7,043 bases of DNA from Candidatus Hydrogenedentota bacterium (GTDB lineage Bacteria > Hydrogenedentota > Hydrogenedentia > Hydrogenedentales > SLHB01): positions 1-7,043 of the forward strand of contig PUMX01000314.1 in the NCBI GenBank assembly GCA_003552485.1, read 5' to 3'. Position numbers and translations under genes: made by a program. Below, in pieces: positions 1-6,927 of the stretch. Position 1 is the first letter of the stretch; each line of letters opens with the position of its first letter. Below the pieces are notes generated by a model that had not been told where the DNA came from, did not search any database, and was given only the letters and a program-made list of their open reading frames with translations.

Positions 1-1608
1 CTCGCCGAAGACGTGGCGGGCATCGCGTTCAAGAGCGCCGACAAGATCGCCGCTGAACTCGGCGTTGCAAAAGACGCGCCGCAACGCGCAGAGGCGGGGT
101 TGCTGCACGTGCTTGGCGACGCGGCGGGCGAGGGCCACGTTTTTCTGCCTGTGGCCGATTTGCTCGAGCGCGCCGCGTCGTTGCTCGACATCGATGAGCG
201 TGCGCTCGAACGCCCGCTTGCCAATCTCACCGCGAAGGGAACGGTGGTGCGGGAGGACGACGGCGTGTATCTGGCCCGGTATTATCAAGCCGAGGTGAAA
301 TGCGCGCAACGTTTACGCGAATTGCAGGCGGATACGCGCGAACTCGTGTCGATCAAGGTGGAAAAGGCCATCGAATGGGTCGAGAAGACACACGGTATCC
401 AGCTTTCCGAACAACAACGTGAAGCCATTCGGACCGCCGCCGAATCGCGGATTATGATCGTCACGGGCGGCCCCGGCACGGGCAAAACCACGGTCATCAA
501 CAGCCTGCTCAGCATTTTTGAGAAGAAAGGGCTCAACATCGCCCTCGCCGCGCCAACGGGCCGCGCGGCGAAGCGCCTCGAAGACGCGACAAGCCGCTCC
601 GCAAAGACCCTGCACCGGCTCCTCGAATTCAGCCCAAAACAGGGCCAATTCATGCGGGACCAGACGAATCCACTGGACGCGAATCTGGTGGTGGTGGACG
701 AGTGCTCGATGATCGACGCGCAGCTCATGGCCTCGTTCCTCGACGCGCTTCAACCCGGCGCGCGCCTGTTTCTCGTGGGTGACGTGGACCAGCTACCGTC
801 CGTGGGCGCGGGCCACGTGCTTTTCGACCTCATCGCCAGCAACAGCCTGCCCACCGTGTGGCTGAAGACCGTGTTCCGCCAGGCCGCCGAGAGCGGCATC
901 ATCGCCAACGCGCACCGCATCAACACAGGCGAATACCCCGAGTTCAACAGCGCGGACTTCTTTTTCATCGAGCGCGCCGATGGCGAGAAGGCGGCGGAAA
1001 CAATCGTCGAGCTCGTAGCGCGGCGCATGCCCGGCAAGTTCGGGCTTGATCCCGTGGACGACGTCCAGGTGCTCACCCCGATGCACCGGGGCGAAACGGG
1101 AGTAGCGCGCATGAACGAACGGCTGCAAGAGGCGTTGAATCCCGGCGGCGAGGCTGTGCCGAAACGCGCGTTCCGCGTGGGCGATAAGGTCATGCAGATG
1201 CGCAATAACTACGAACTCGATGTGTTCAACGGCGACGTCGGCCGCGTCACGCTCGTGAGCGAGGAGGTGCGCGAGGTGCAGGTGGATTTTGAGGACCGGT
1301 CCGTGCTGTATCCGTTCGAGGATCTCGACGATCTCGCGTTGGCCTACGCGGCGACGGTGCACAAGGCGCAAGGCAGCGAGTATCCAGCGGTGGTCATGCC
1401 CTTGCTCATGGGGCATTACATGTTGCTGCAACGCAACGTGCTGTACACCGCCATCACCCGCGCGCGCAAGTATGTCGTGCTTGTTGGCGAGCCGCGGGCG
1501 ATCCGCCGAGCGCTGAGCAACAACCGCGTCGCGCAACGATACACTCGGCTGGCCACTCGCCTGCGCGAGGCCATATCGGGGCGGGAACCGGAGACGAGCC
1601 GCTCGTAG
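1..1608 (+). CDS. recD2: RecD2-type ATP-dependent 5'-3' DNA helicase (5' end outside the window)
   Basis: Superfamily 1B helicase of the RecD/TraA class, which unwinds DNA 5' to 3' using ATP in repair; RecD2 works without RecBC. The frame is open to the first base, and its opening residues (LAEDVAGIAFKSADKIA) match the helix-hairpin-helix region found inside RecD2, so an internal GTG at 13 is not the start. About 535 residues are visible. Family members usually run to 700 or more, so roughly 200 N-terminal residues are missing. Motifs, in visible-residue numbers: Walker A GGPGTGKTT 156-164; Walker B DECSMID from D233; motif III GDVDQLPSVG 260-269; VFRQ 291-294; motif V VHKAQGSE 453-460; motif VI with YTAITRAR 482-489. 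All look intact. The stop is TAG at 1606-1608. The reading is firm for the RecD2 class. No link to the downstream glycan genes is implied. Confidence 0.94.
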   Translation, partial: LAEDVAGIAFKSADKIAAELGVAKDAPQRAEAGLLHVLGDAAGEGHVFLPVADLLERAASLLDIDERALERPLANLTAKGTVVREDDGVYLARYYQAEVKCAQRLRELQADTRELVSIKVEKAIEWVEKTHGIQLSEQQREAIRTAAESRIMIVTGGPGTGKTTVINSLLSIFEKKGLNIALAAPTGRAAKRLEDATSRSAKTLHRLLEFSPKQGQFMRDQTNPLDANLVVVDECSMIDAQLMASFLDALQPGARLFLVGDVDQLPSVGAGHVLFDLIASNSLPTVWLKTVFRQAAESGIIANAHRINTGEYPEFNSADFFFIERADGEKAAETIVELVARRMPGKFGLDPVDDVQVLTPMHRGETGVARMNERLQEALNPGGEAVPKRAFRVGDKVMQMRNNYELDVFNGDVGRVTLVSEEVREVQVDFEDRSVLYPFEDLDDLALAYAATVHKAQGSEYPAVVMPLLMGHYMLLQRNVLYTAITRARKYVVLVGEPRAIRRALSNNRVAQRYTRLATRLREAISGREPETSRS

Positions 1609-1672
1609 CGCCGAGGCCGCCATCGGCATACTCGCGCAGCCGCCGTCGCTGAAGACAACGTAATGGAGTGAA

Positions 1673-1687
1673 GCCACAAGCTGTGGC
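1673..1687 (+). repeat. Short perfect hairpin 3' of recD2
   Basis: GCCACA and TGTGGC form a 6-bp perfect stem around a 3-base loop, 65 bases past the recD2 stop. No T-run follows, only a GC-rich stretch, so it does not qualify as a canonical Rho-independent terminator. It may be a weak terminator, an RNA-end stabiliser or chance. Confidence 0.3.
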
Positions 1688-1774
1688 GCGCGCTTGCATT
1701 GGAAGGGATGAGCTACGCGCTGGAAATCCCAGAGAAGGCGACCGGCGGCTTTCGGTTTGTTTCAGAAAACGGGT

Positions 1775-1795
1775 TCTTGGTAAGGCCAAGACCAA
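1775..1795 (+). repeat. Overlapping inverted repeats in the hydrolase leader
   Basis: TCTTGG (1775-1780) pairs with CCAAGA (1786-1791) around a 5-base loop. TTGGT (1777-1781) can instead pair with ACCAA (1791-1795). The two pairings share bases and are mutually exclusive. They lie about 20 bases ahead of the ribosome binding site. Both stems are short, so a regulatory role is only a possibility. Confidence 0.25.
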
Positions 1796-1813
1796 CGGCG
1801 AAAGATGAGAAGA

Positions 1814-1820
1814 GGGAGGT
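1814..1820 (+). promoter_or_regulatory. Strong ribosome binding site that sets the hydrolase start
   Basis: GGGAGGT is a near-perfect Shine-Dalgarno sequence. Its GGAGG core ends 6 bases before the ATG at 1826. An in-frame ATG at 1805 lies upstream of this site and would put the site inside the gene, so 1826 is preferred. Starting at 1826 also gives a cleaner signal peptide. Confidence 0.8.
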
Positions 1821-1825
1821 CACCC

Positions 1826-3583
1826 ATGTCTACGTTTGTACGTTACACCGCGATGTTTGTTCGTTGTTGCGTGCTGGCTGCGGTACTCGTTGCGGGCGTT
1901 GCGCAGGCCAGCCCATTCAACCCGCTACCGGGCGCGCCGCAGGATTATCTCGAGGATATTGGACCGGCGTTGGTTTACCCAGTCTCGGCGCCGATCGAGG
2001 ACAGCCCGTATTCCGTTTCCATTAACGGCGAGCATTTGCCTATCGCGCCCGCGGGCCACATCGAACCGGCCTACTACGTGCGTTTCGAGGCGAAGGAACC
2101 GCTTACGCTCGATATCCAGGCGGAGTTGCCCGAGGATCACGAACTCAATCTACAGCCACGGCGTTACCGCAATGCTTTTGAAGGCGATAACAGCGCGTAC
2201 ACCCTCGATATCGACGATCCAGGGCCGCGGGTGTTCATGATGGAGACGCCCGATGGCCGGCGGCACACGCCGCTGATCATCCTTGTGGAACCGCCCGCGC
2301 GCGCGGAGGAGATTGCCGAAGATGCGAGGGTGTTCGATATGTCCGAACTGGCGAATGGCGATCCGGAGGCGCCCGTAACCGAGGAGATTCAAGAAGCCTT
2401 GGACGCTTCCGCGGAGGAGGACAATGGCGGTGTGGTCTTCTTTGGTCCCGGCGTGTATTACACCGGCCATCTCGCGGTCGGCGACAACACCATGTTCTAT
2501 CTGGCGCCGGGCGCTGAGCTGTACGCGCAACCCAATTGGGCCGAAGCGGCGGGCACGGATCCCCACGAACTGGTCCGGTTCGACGGCGCGACCAACAGTG
2601 GTTTCGCGGGCCATGGCGTCATCGACGGTAATGGACACATCATTCGCGGTACGGAACGCGAGGTAAGCGTCACGCTTTCGCGCGCTTTCGATTGCCGCGA
2701 ATTCTATGCGCGCGACGTCATGTTGCGCAACGCCGCCGGCTGGACTTTTCACATCGTCGGCTGCACCGATGTGGATGTAGATGGCGTCCGGGTAGCCGGC
2801 GATTGGGGCGTAGCGAACACCGATGGCATTAACCCCGACAATTCGCAACATGTGCGCATCGCCAACGTCTTCGTTTCGGGTGGCGATGACCCCTTGTGCG
2901 TGAAAGCGACAGACCGCTACGGCCTCGATCGGCCCGCCCGCAACATCGAGATCCGCGACTCCGTGGTCATGACGCTCAAGACGTCACTGAAGCTTGGCAC
3001 GGAAAGCCGCAGCAATATCGAGAACGTGTTGTTCGAAAATATCGACGTGATTCATTCGTCGCGCGGTTTGGCCCTGTGGATGCGTGACGGGCATGCGTTT
3101 TCCAACGTGGTCTTTCGAGATATTCGCATGGACTTGCTCGAGTTCGAAGGCGAAGCAATGAGTGGCGAGCCGTTCCGCTTTTGCATCCAAGACCGGGACG
3201 GCGGCGGGCATATCCGCAACATTCTGGTCGAGGACGTCCAGGTGACAGCGCCGTATCGCGCTGTATTGACGGGGCGTCCCGAAGAATCATCGTTCGAGAA
3301 CGTCGTGTTCCGCAACGTCGATTGGACATTGACGCCGTGCCATCTCAAACCCGATCCGAAGCCGCTAACCGATGCATGGGTGGTGGATTCCGAAAACGAG
3401 TTGCCTCTGGAAGGCAAGCCGCTCATGGCGATTCACCGCGCGGAGAATATCGTATTCGAGGACGTAACGCTGACTTGGGGCGAACCCGGCGAAGTATGGG
3501 ACCGGTTCGCGGATCAGCAAGAGACCGCGCGTATCGATCTCGATGGCGTGACGCATGTCGACCCGCCGTTCGCGGTGGAGTGA
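1826..3583 (+). CDS. Secreted beta-helix glycoside hydrolase, GH28/GH49-like (clan GH-N)
   Basis: The predicted protein has 585 residues and should act outside the cytoplasm on a polysaccharide. Residues 1-28 form a Sec signal peptide: Arg at 6 and 13, a hydrophobic core, and cleavage after AQA28. Residues about 55-160 look like a beta-sandwich domain, placed as in GH49 dextranases. From about 200 come beta-helix repeats with GPGVYY (207-212), YLAPGAELYA (225-234) and GHGVIDGNG (262-270). Later, N331-T-D-G, D354-D355 and repeated N-x-x-F/V-x-N/D-V units fit clan GH-N, where three Asp residues are catalytic. The GH28 Gly-His-Gly position instead reads around TSLKLGTES (386-394), and the Arg-x-Lys position reads RGLALWMRDG (413-422), so the standard GH28 His, Arg and Lys seem absent. 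Polygalacturonase activity should therefore not be assumed. The fold and clan are fairly sure; the family and substrate are not. The stop lies one base from that of the convergent sulfatase gene. Confidence 0.85.
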   Translation: MSTFVRYTAMFVRCCVLAAVLVAGVAQASPFNPLPGAPQDYLEDIGPALVYPVSAPIEDSPYSVSINGEHLPIAPAGHIEPAYYVRFEAKEPLTLDIQAELPEDHELNLQPRRYRNAFEGDNSAYTLDIDDPGPRVFMMETPDGRRHTPLIILVEPPARAEEIAEDARVFDMSELANGDPEAPVTEEIQEALDASAEEDNGGVVFFGPGVYYTGHLAVGDNTMFYLAPGAELYAQPNWAEAAGTDPHELVRFDGATNSGFAGHGVIDGNGHIIRGTEREVSVTLSRAFDCREFYARDVMLRNAAGWTFHIVGCTDVDVDGVRVAGDWGVANTDGINPDNSQHVRIANVFVSGGDDPLCVKATDRYGLDRPARNIEIRDSVVMTLKTSLKLGTESRSNIENVLFENIDVIHSSRGLALWMRDGHAFSNVVFRDIRMDLLEFEGEAMSGEPFRFCIQDRDGGGHIRNILVEDVQVTAPYRAVLTGRPEESSFENVVFRNVDWTLTPCHLKPDPKPLTDAWVVDSENELPLEGKPLMAIHRAENIVFEDVTLTWGEPGEVWDRFADQQETARIDLDGVTHVDPPFAVE

Positions 3584-3584
3584 T

Positions 3585-5078
3585 CTACCCGAGATCGGGA
3601 AACGCGCCGGCAAGATCAAGGGGATCGTTGAATTCCTCTTGGAGTTCCCGCAGAACTTCAAAGAGTTCGCGGATGATTGGCGCTGATTCCGGTTCATCCG
3701 CGAGGTCGTTGATCTCGAGCGGATCCTCTTCGAGGTTGAACAACCGAACGACGCCGGCCTCGGGATAGAGCAGCAGCTTATAGCCGTCTTGCGTGACCAT
3801 GCGTTGGCGGTCCAAGTACGCCCCATAGACGGCCCGGCGCGCGGCGCCTGCCTCGCCGCGCACCAGCGGCATGAGGCTGCGGAATTCGACGTGATCGGGT
3901 ATCGGCTCGCCGGCCAGCTCCAAGGTGGTGGGCCCGATGTCTTGTAGGTAAATGGGCGTTTCAATGCGGGTTCCCTTTGCCATCGCCGGCCCGGTGATGA
4001 CGAAGGGGACCCGCACGCTGTGGTCATACATGTTCTGCTTGCCCATGAGGCCGTGCTGGCCGACGGCAAGCCCATGGTCGGCGGTAAAGATGACGTAGGT
4101 GTTTCCGGCCTTGCCCGTGGCCTCCAGCGCGTCGAGTATGCGGCCAATCTGCGTATCCATGTGTGAGATAATCGCGTAGTACTCCTGCCGATGAACGCGC
4201 GCCGCGTATTCCGTGCGCGGAAACGGGGCGAGGCGTTCGTCCCGCAGGTCCCGCCCTGACCCCATGGCTTCGTTATAGGGATATTCGGGCTTGAAGTTCT
4301 CCGGGACCTCGACCTGGTCCAATGGATACTTGTTGACGTACTCCTTGGGCGATTGCCGGGGATCGTGCGGGGCGTTAAACGCCAGATACATGAAGAAAGG
4401 CGCCTGCCGCTCGGCGGCTCGGCCCAGGAATTCCCCGGCATCCTTGGCCAGCACTTCGCTCCAATGCGTTCCCTCTTCCCAATAGCCGCCGAAGTCCTCG
4501 TCCCAAGGGCTCCAGGGATCATCCTCCCCTTCCATGGGACGGTCGTATCCTTCGGGAACGTTGTGCGGAAACACGTTCGGCATGCCGGGCCGCACATGGG
4601 TCACGTAGTTAAAGGAATCCTGTGCGCTTGCGCTGACGTGCCATTTGCCGGTCATGTAGGTTTCGTAACCCGCCTGCTCGAGAAGCTGCGGCCAGAAACG
4701 GCGCTGCGCCACGAACTCATCGTCAAGCTCGCCTTCATGCGCGTCCCGCGCGTTCCACAGCGTCTTGCCCGTCATGAGCATGGTGCGCGCGGGAACGCAC
4801 ACCGCGGGACTCCATGAACCCATGTTGTAGGCGTGCGTGAAGGTGGTCCCGTCTTGGACCAGCCGGTCGAGATTGGGCGTATGGATCTCGTCGTTGCCCA
4901 GCGCGCGCAAGGCCTCGAAATCCTGGTCGTCGGCAAATATAAACACGAAGTTCGGGCGGTCGCCGCCGTCCCCATTGACCGCGCGCGGCCACGCCAACGC
5001 CGCCGCGCCCGCGCCCACCGCCGCGAGAAAGCGGCGGCGGGTAACAGCGCCCAAGACACCCGGTTGAGAATAGTTCAC
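3585..5078 (-). CDS. Tat-exported sulfatase, Cys-type (formylglycine-dependent)
   Basis: The predicted protein has 497 residues and belongs to the type I sulfatases of the alkaline phosphatase superfamily, which hydrolyse sulfate esters with a formylglycine nucleophile and calcium. D50 and D51 (FADDQ) are expected metal ligands. C94 in CVPARTMLMTG (94-104) is the residue to be converted to formylglycine. G144-K145-W146-H147, H238 (NAPHDPR), D334-H335 (FTADHG) and K347 complete the recognisable active site. The N-terminus has the twin-arginine motif TRRRFL (13-18) and then an Ala-rich hydrophobic stretch, indicating Tat export. The start is GTG at 5078: it is the only start codon with a nearby Shine-Dalgarno that keeps the Tat signal intact, as no in-frame Met occurs until residue 87. 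The open frame upstream of it is a shadow of the preceding gene. It lies 7 nt after the phosphodiesterase-like gene, suggesting co-transcription. Arylsulfatase- or choline-sulfatase-type names would be over-specific; the substrate may be a sulfated glycan. Confidence 0.94.
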   Translation of the reverse strand: MNYSQPGVLGAVTRRRFLAAVGAGAAALAWPRAVNGDGGDRPNFVFIFADDQDFEALRALGNDEIHTPNLDRLVQDGTTFTHAYNMGSWSPAVCVPARTMLMTGKTLWNARDAHEGELDDEFVAQRRFWPQLLEQAGYETYMTGKWHVSASAQDSFNYVTHVRPGMPNVFPHNVPEGYDRPMEGEDDPWSPWDEDFGGYWEEGTHWSEVLAKDAGEFLGRAAERQAPFFMYLAFNAPHDPRQSPKEYVNKYPLDQVEVPENFKPEYPYNEAMGSGRDLRDERLAPFPRTEYAARVHRQEYYAIISHMDTQIGRILDALEATGKAGNTYVIFTADHGLAVGQHGLMGKQNMYDHSVRVPFVITGPAMAKGTRIETPIYLQDIGPTTLELAGEPIPDHVEFRSLMPLVRGEAGAARRAVYGAYLDRQRMVTQDGYKLLLYPEAGVVRLFNLEEDPLEINDLADEPESAPIIRELFEVLRELQEEFNDPLDLAGAFPDLG

Positions 5079-5085
5079 CGTTCGC

Positions 5086-6615
5086 CTACTCCATGTTTCG
5101 ACGTGTGCGCGCGCCGCGTGTGTAGAACACCTGGCCCACGCGGAGCACATCCATCTCCGCCTCATAACGGAAGCCGTCGGCATAGCTGACCGCGGCCCTG
5201 TGCAAATGCTCGTGGACGGGAATTTCTTCCACATCAGGCCCCCCTTCAAGGAGTTCATGCAGCACGCGTCCATCCATACGGCCGGACGCGTCGACGCCAT
5301 ACAAATGCAAGACCGTTGGCGCCAAATCGACGTTGCTCGTGGGAACCTCGCTGCGCACCCCGTTCTTGATGTCGGGCCCGTCGGCAATGAGCTTCACCTG
5401 CAAGTCGAAGGGGCTGTCCGAACCGTGTGTCGCCGTACCGCCGAACGTGGTCGTGCCGGGGTAACCAAATTCGTTCTCTTCATCCGTCCAGGCGGGCGAC
5501 GCGATAAGATCGGCGCTGCGCGGATGATTCCACTCAATTACCTCCGTGGAAAGCGTGCCTGGAGCGGCGCCCTCGCTTGAGCCGGGCCGGGCTGGGCGTG
5601 TGTACACGTTGCCGACGTGTTCATCGCGCTGCAACGCCTCGGCGATTTCGGCAAGCCGCGCGTCGCCGCCCTCCTCAATCCATACCATGTTGCGCACGAT
5701 GCGGAGGCCATCGTCGTTGAGGCCGGCTTCTTCGAGGGTCCGGCTGACGTTGAGCCCGCCCATGCTGGTCGAGAAGCCGTGGTCGCTGCTGACGAAGATA
5801 TTGACCTTGTCTGTTAGCCCGTGTTCTTCGTGAGCCTCGACGATGCGTCCGATGTTCCGGTCTGAACTCGCCACGGCCTCGAGCGTCTCCGGCGCGCCGA
5901 CGCCATAGCTATGACCCGTCGAATCGGGTTCGTTGATCCACATGAGCGTGACGGCCGGGGGGTCATCGCTCAAGGCGTGATGCAGATATGCGTCGAAAGC
6001 CCAATCCGTTCCTTCCGGGCCCCGCGGATCGTCGGGCAATTCGCCCAGCGCGGCGACGGCCTCCTCCTCACCTTCAGACGGGATGAACACGCCACGGCCT
6101 TGCCAGACGCCCTTGCCCGTGCCTAAACGGTTGTGCATCAGCGTCGTGCCCGAGCCGCCGGTGCCTGTGGCGAAGAAGGTTACACCGCTCTCGTCCAGCA
6201 TCTCCGCCAAAGTGACGGTCGTAAGCAATTCGCCGCCAGTGGCTTCATCGTATTCGCGCAGATTGCTGGCGGGTCCCGTGCTGAACGAGTCGTCGCCCAT
6301 AACGGGGTCCCACATATGATTGTGGATAAGGCCGTGCGTGCGCGGAAAACTGCCGGTGCTCACCGACGCGCTGTTGGGCCGGGTGTAGGTAGGATACACC
6401 GCGGAATGAACCTCAGCGAATACGCCGCGTTCGCCCAAGGCGTATAGATTCGGCGCCAACTCGGGCGTGACGTAATCTGGCCGCAAACCATCGATGACAA
6501 TGATCAGACAGCGCCTTTCCTGCGCTTCGGAGGCATGCGCCGCCGCCCCGTAAACTGGGTTTAGCAGAACGCCCACTAAAACTATGGCGAGTCCAGCAAG
6601 AAATCTGTCGTACAT
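5086..6615 (-). CDS. Secreted type I phosphodiesterase/nucleotide pyrophosphatase-like hydrolase
   Basis: The predicted protein has 509 residues and belongs to the NPP-type branch of the alkaline phosphatase superfamily. These are two-metal enzymes that cleave phosphodiesters, and sometimes other phospho- or sulfo-esters, through a Thr or Ser nucleophile. Residues 1-28 form a signal peptide with a hydrophobic core and cleavage after AHA28. Expected catalytic residues are present: D42 (VIDGLRPDY), T78 in YPTYTRPNSASVSTG with N81 just after, D231 and H235 (NEPDSTGHSYG), D278-H279 (SSDHGFS) and H397 (TATHGSD). The His that commonly follows the conserved Asn in NPP enzymes is Ser82 here. The start at 6615 is chosen because GGAGGAG lies 9 bases ahead and the signal peptide begins directly; an upstream in-frame ATG at 6660 lacks a well-spaced site. 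It is the first gene of a probable operon with the sulfatase. It could have phosphodiesterase, phosphonate monoester or sulfatase activity. The family is firm, the substrate unknown. Confidence 0.9.
   Translation of the reverse strand: MYDRFLAGLAIVLVGVLLNPVYGAAAHASEAQERRCLIIVIDGLRPDYVTPELAPNLYALGERGVFAEVHSAVYPTYTRPNSASVSTGSFPRTHGLIHNHMWDPVMGDDSFSTGPASNLREYDEATGGELLTTVTLAEMLDESGVTFFATGTGGSGTTLMHNRLGTGKGVWQGRGVFIPSEGEEEAVAALGELPDDPRGPEGTDWAFDAYLHHALSDDPPAVTLMWINEPDSTGHSYGVGAPETLEAVASSDRNIGRIVEAHEEHGLTDKVNIFVSSDHGFSTSMGGLNVSRTLEEAGLNDDGLRIVRNMVWIEEGGDARLAEIAEALQRDEHVGNVYTRPARPGSSEGAAPGTLSTEVIEWNHPRSADLIASPAWTDEENEFGYPGTTTFGGTATHGSDSPFDLQVKLIADGPDIKNGVRSEVPTSNVDLAPTVLHLYGVDASGRMDGRVLHELLEGGPDVEEIPVHEHLHRAAVSYADGFRYEAEMDVLRVGQVFYTRGARTRRNME
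5089..5092 (-). promoter_or_regulatory. Ribosome binding site for the sulfatase GTG start
   Basis: GGAG on the minus strand overlaps the last codons of the upstream gene, with 10 bases between it and the GTG at 5078-5076. It is short, but it is the only purine-rich site there. Its position inside the preceding gene fits translational coupling. Confidence 0.5.
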
Positions 6616-6624
6616 ATTCCGAAT

Positions 6625-6631
6625 CTCCTCC
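6625..6631 (-). promoter_or_regulatory. Ribosome binding site that sets the phosphodiesterase-like start
   Basis: GGAGGAG on the minus strand ends 9 bases before the ATG at 6615. This supports the 6615 start over the in-frame ATG at 6660, where only AGGGG lies 3 bases ahead, too close for normal initiation. Confidence 0.75.
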
Positions 6632-6655
6632 AAATCTCCGGGGAATCCAACACGA

Positions 6656-6685
6656 TTCATGATCCCCTGTCACGTCCATTGTCAA
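6656..6685 (-). promoter_or_regulatory. Weak candidate promoter for the two-gene minus-strand operon
   Basis: A perfect TTGACA lies on the minus strand at 6685-6680. With 18 bases of spacing, CATGAA at 6661-6656 is the nearest -10-like hexamer, matching the TATAAT consensus at only three of six positions. Transcription would begin around 6649 and give a leader of roughly 35 bases containing the ribosome binding site. The position is sensible, but the -10 is poor and the organism's promoter consensus is unknown. Confidence 0.3.
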
Positions 6686-6890
6686 TCGGAACACCTATCC
6701 TTTCACAGTCTTCATGTCTCGAGCAAAATCCCGTGTGAAGCCTAATCACCGGATAATGCAATCAATCTGAAGCGATGGCGTCCTTACGTACTGTCGACGT
6801 ACGGCCGGCGCGTAGCAAATCCTCTGCGCGCTTGGCAGGCGCCGTTGAAGCGCGGGTTCTTGGACCGCTGCCGAGGGCCGATTTGAGGAT

Positions 6891-6927
6891 CCAGGGGTGT
6901 CCCGCGCTGCGCGCGCTCGACCCCTGG
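6891..6927. repeat. Perfect 8-bp inverted repeat with a structured GC-rich spacer
   Basis: CCAGGGGT at 6891-6898 is exactly complementary in reverse to ACCCCTGG at 6920-6927. The 21-base spacer contains a further GCGC-TGC-GCGC self-complementary core. No T-run follows on either strand, so it is not a typical intrinsic terminator. It lies about 275 bases upstream of the operon start. It could be an operator, an RNA hairpin or the remnant of a repeat family. Confidence 0.4.

Larger units (their letters stand above)
1609..1825. other. Intergenic leader between recD2 and the beta-helix hydrolase gene
   Basis: These 217 bases contain no supported gene. They hold a short perfect hairpin at 1673-1687, a pair of overlapping inverted repeats at 1775-1795 and the ribosome binding site of the next gene. 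I saw no convincing -35/-10 pair; a TTGCAT at 1694-1699 lacks a partner at usual spacing. The gap length and lack of coupling suggest the downstream gene has its own promoter, but this is inference. Confidence 0.6.

Noticed and set aside
793..1677. A 294-residue open frame on the minus strand across the recD2 gene.
   Set aside because: It is antisense to an intact helicase with all motifs in place and shows no recognisable domain. Long antisense frames are expected in GC-rich coding DNA.
1673..1687. A Rho-independent terminator for recD2.
   Set aside because: The hairpin is short and no T-run follows, so I list it only as an inverted repeat.
3365..4597. A 410-residue open frame on the minus strand.
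   Set aside because: It lies in another frame of the sulfatase and runs into the opposite-strand glycosidase gene. It is Arg/Pro/Ser-rich with no domain, so it is a shadow frame.
5079..5387. An upstream open extension of the sulfatase frame.
   Set aside because: It overlaps the end of the phosphodiesterase-like gene in another frame, has atypical composition and would bury the Tat signal. The GTG at 5078 is the better start.
6616..6660. A 15-residue extension of the phosphodiesterase-like protein from the ATG at 6660.
   Set aside because: Its only purine-rich site is 3 bases away, it would place the GGAGGAG site inside the gene, and it adds charged residues before the signal peptide.
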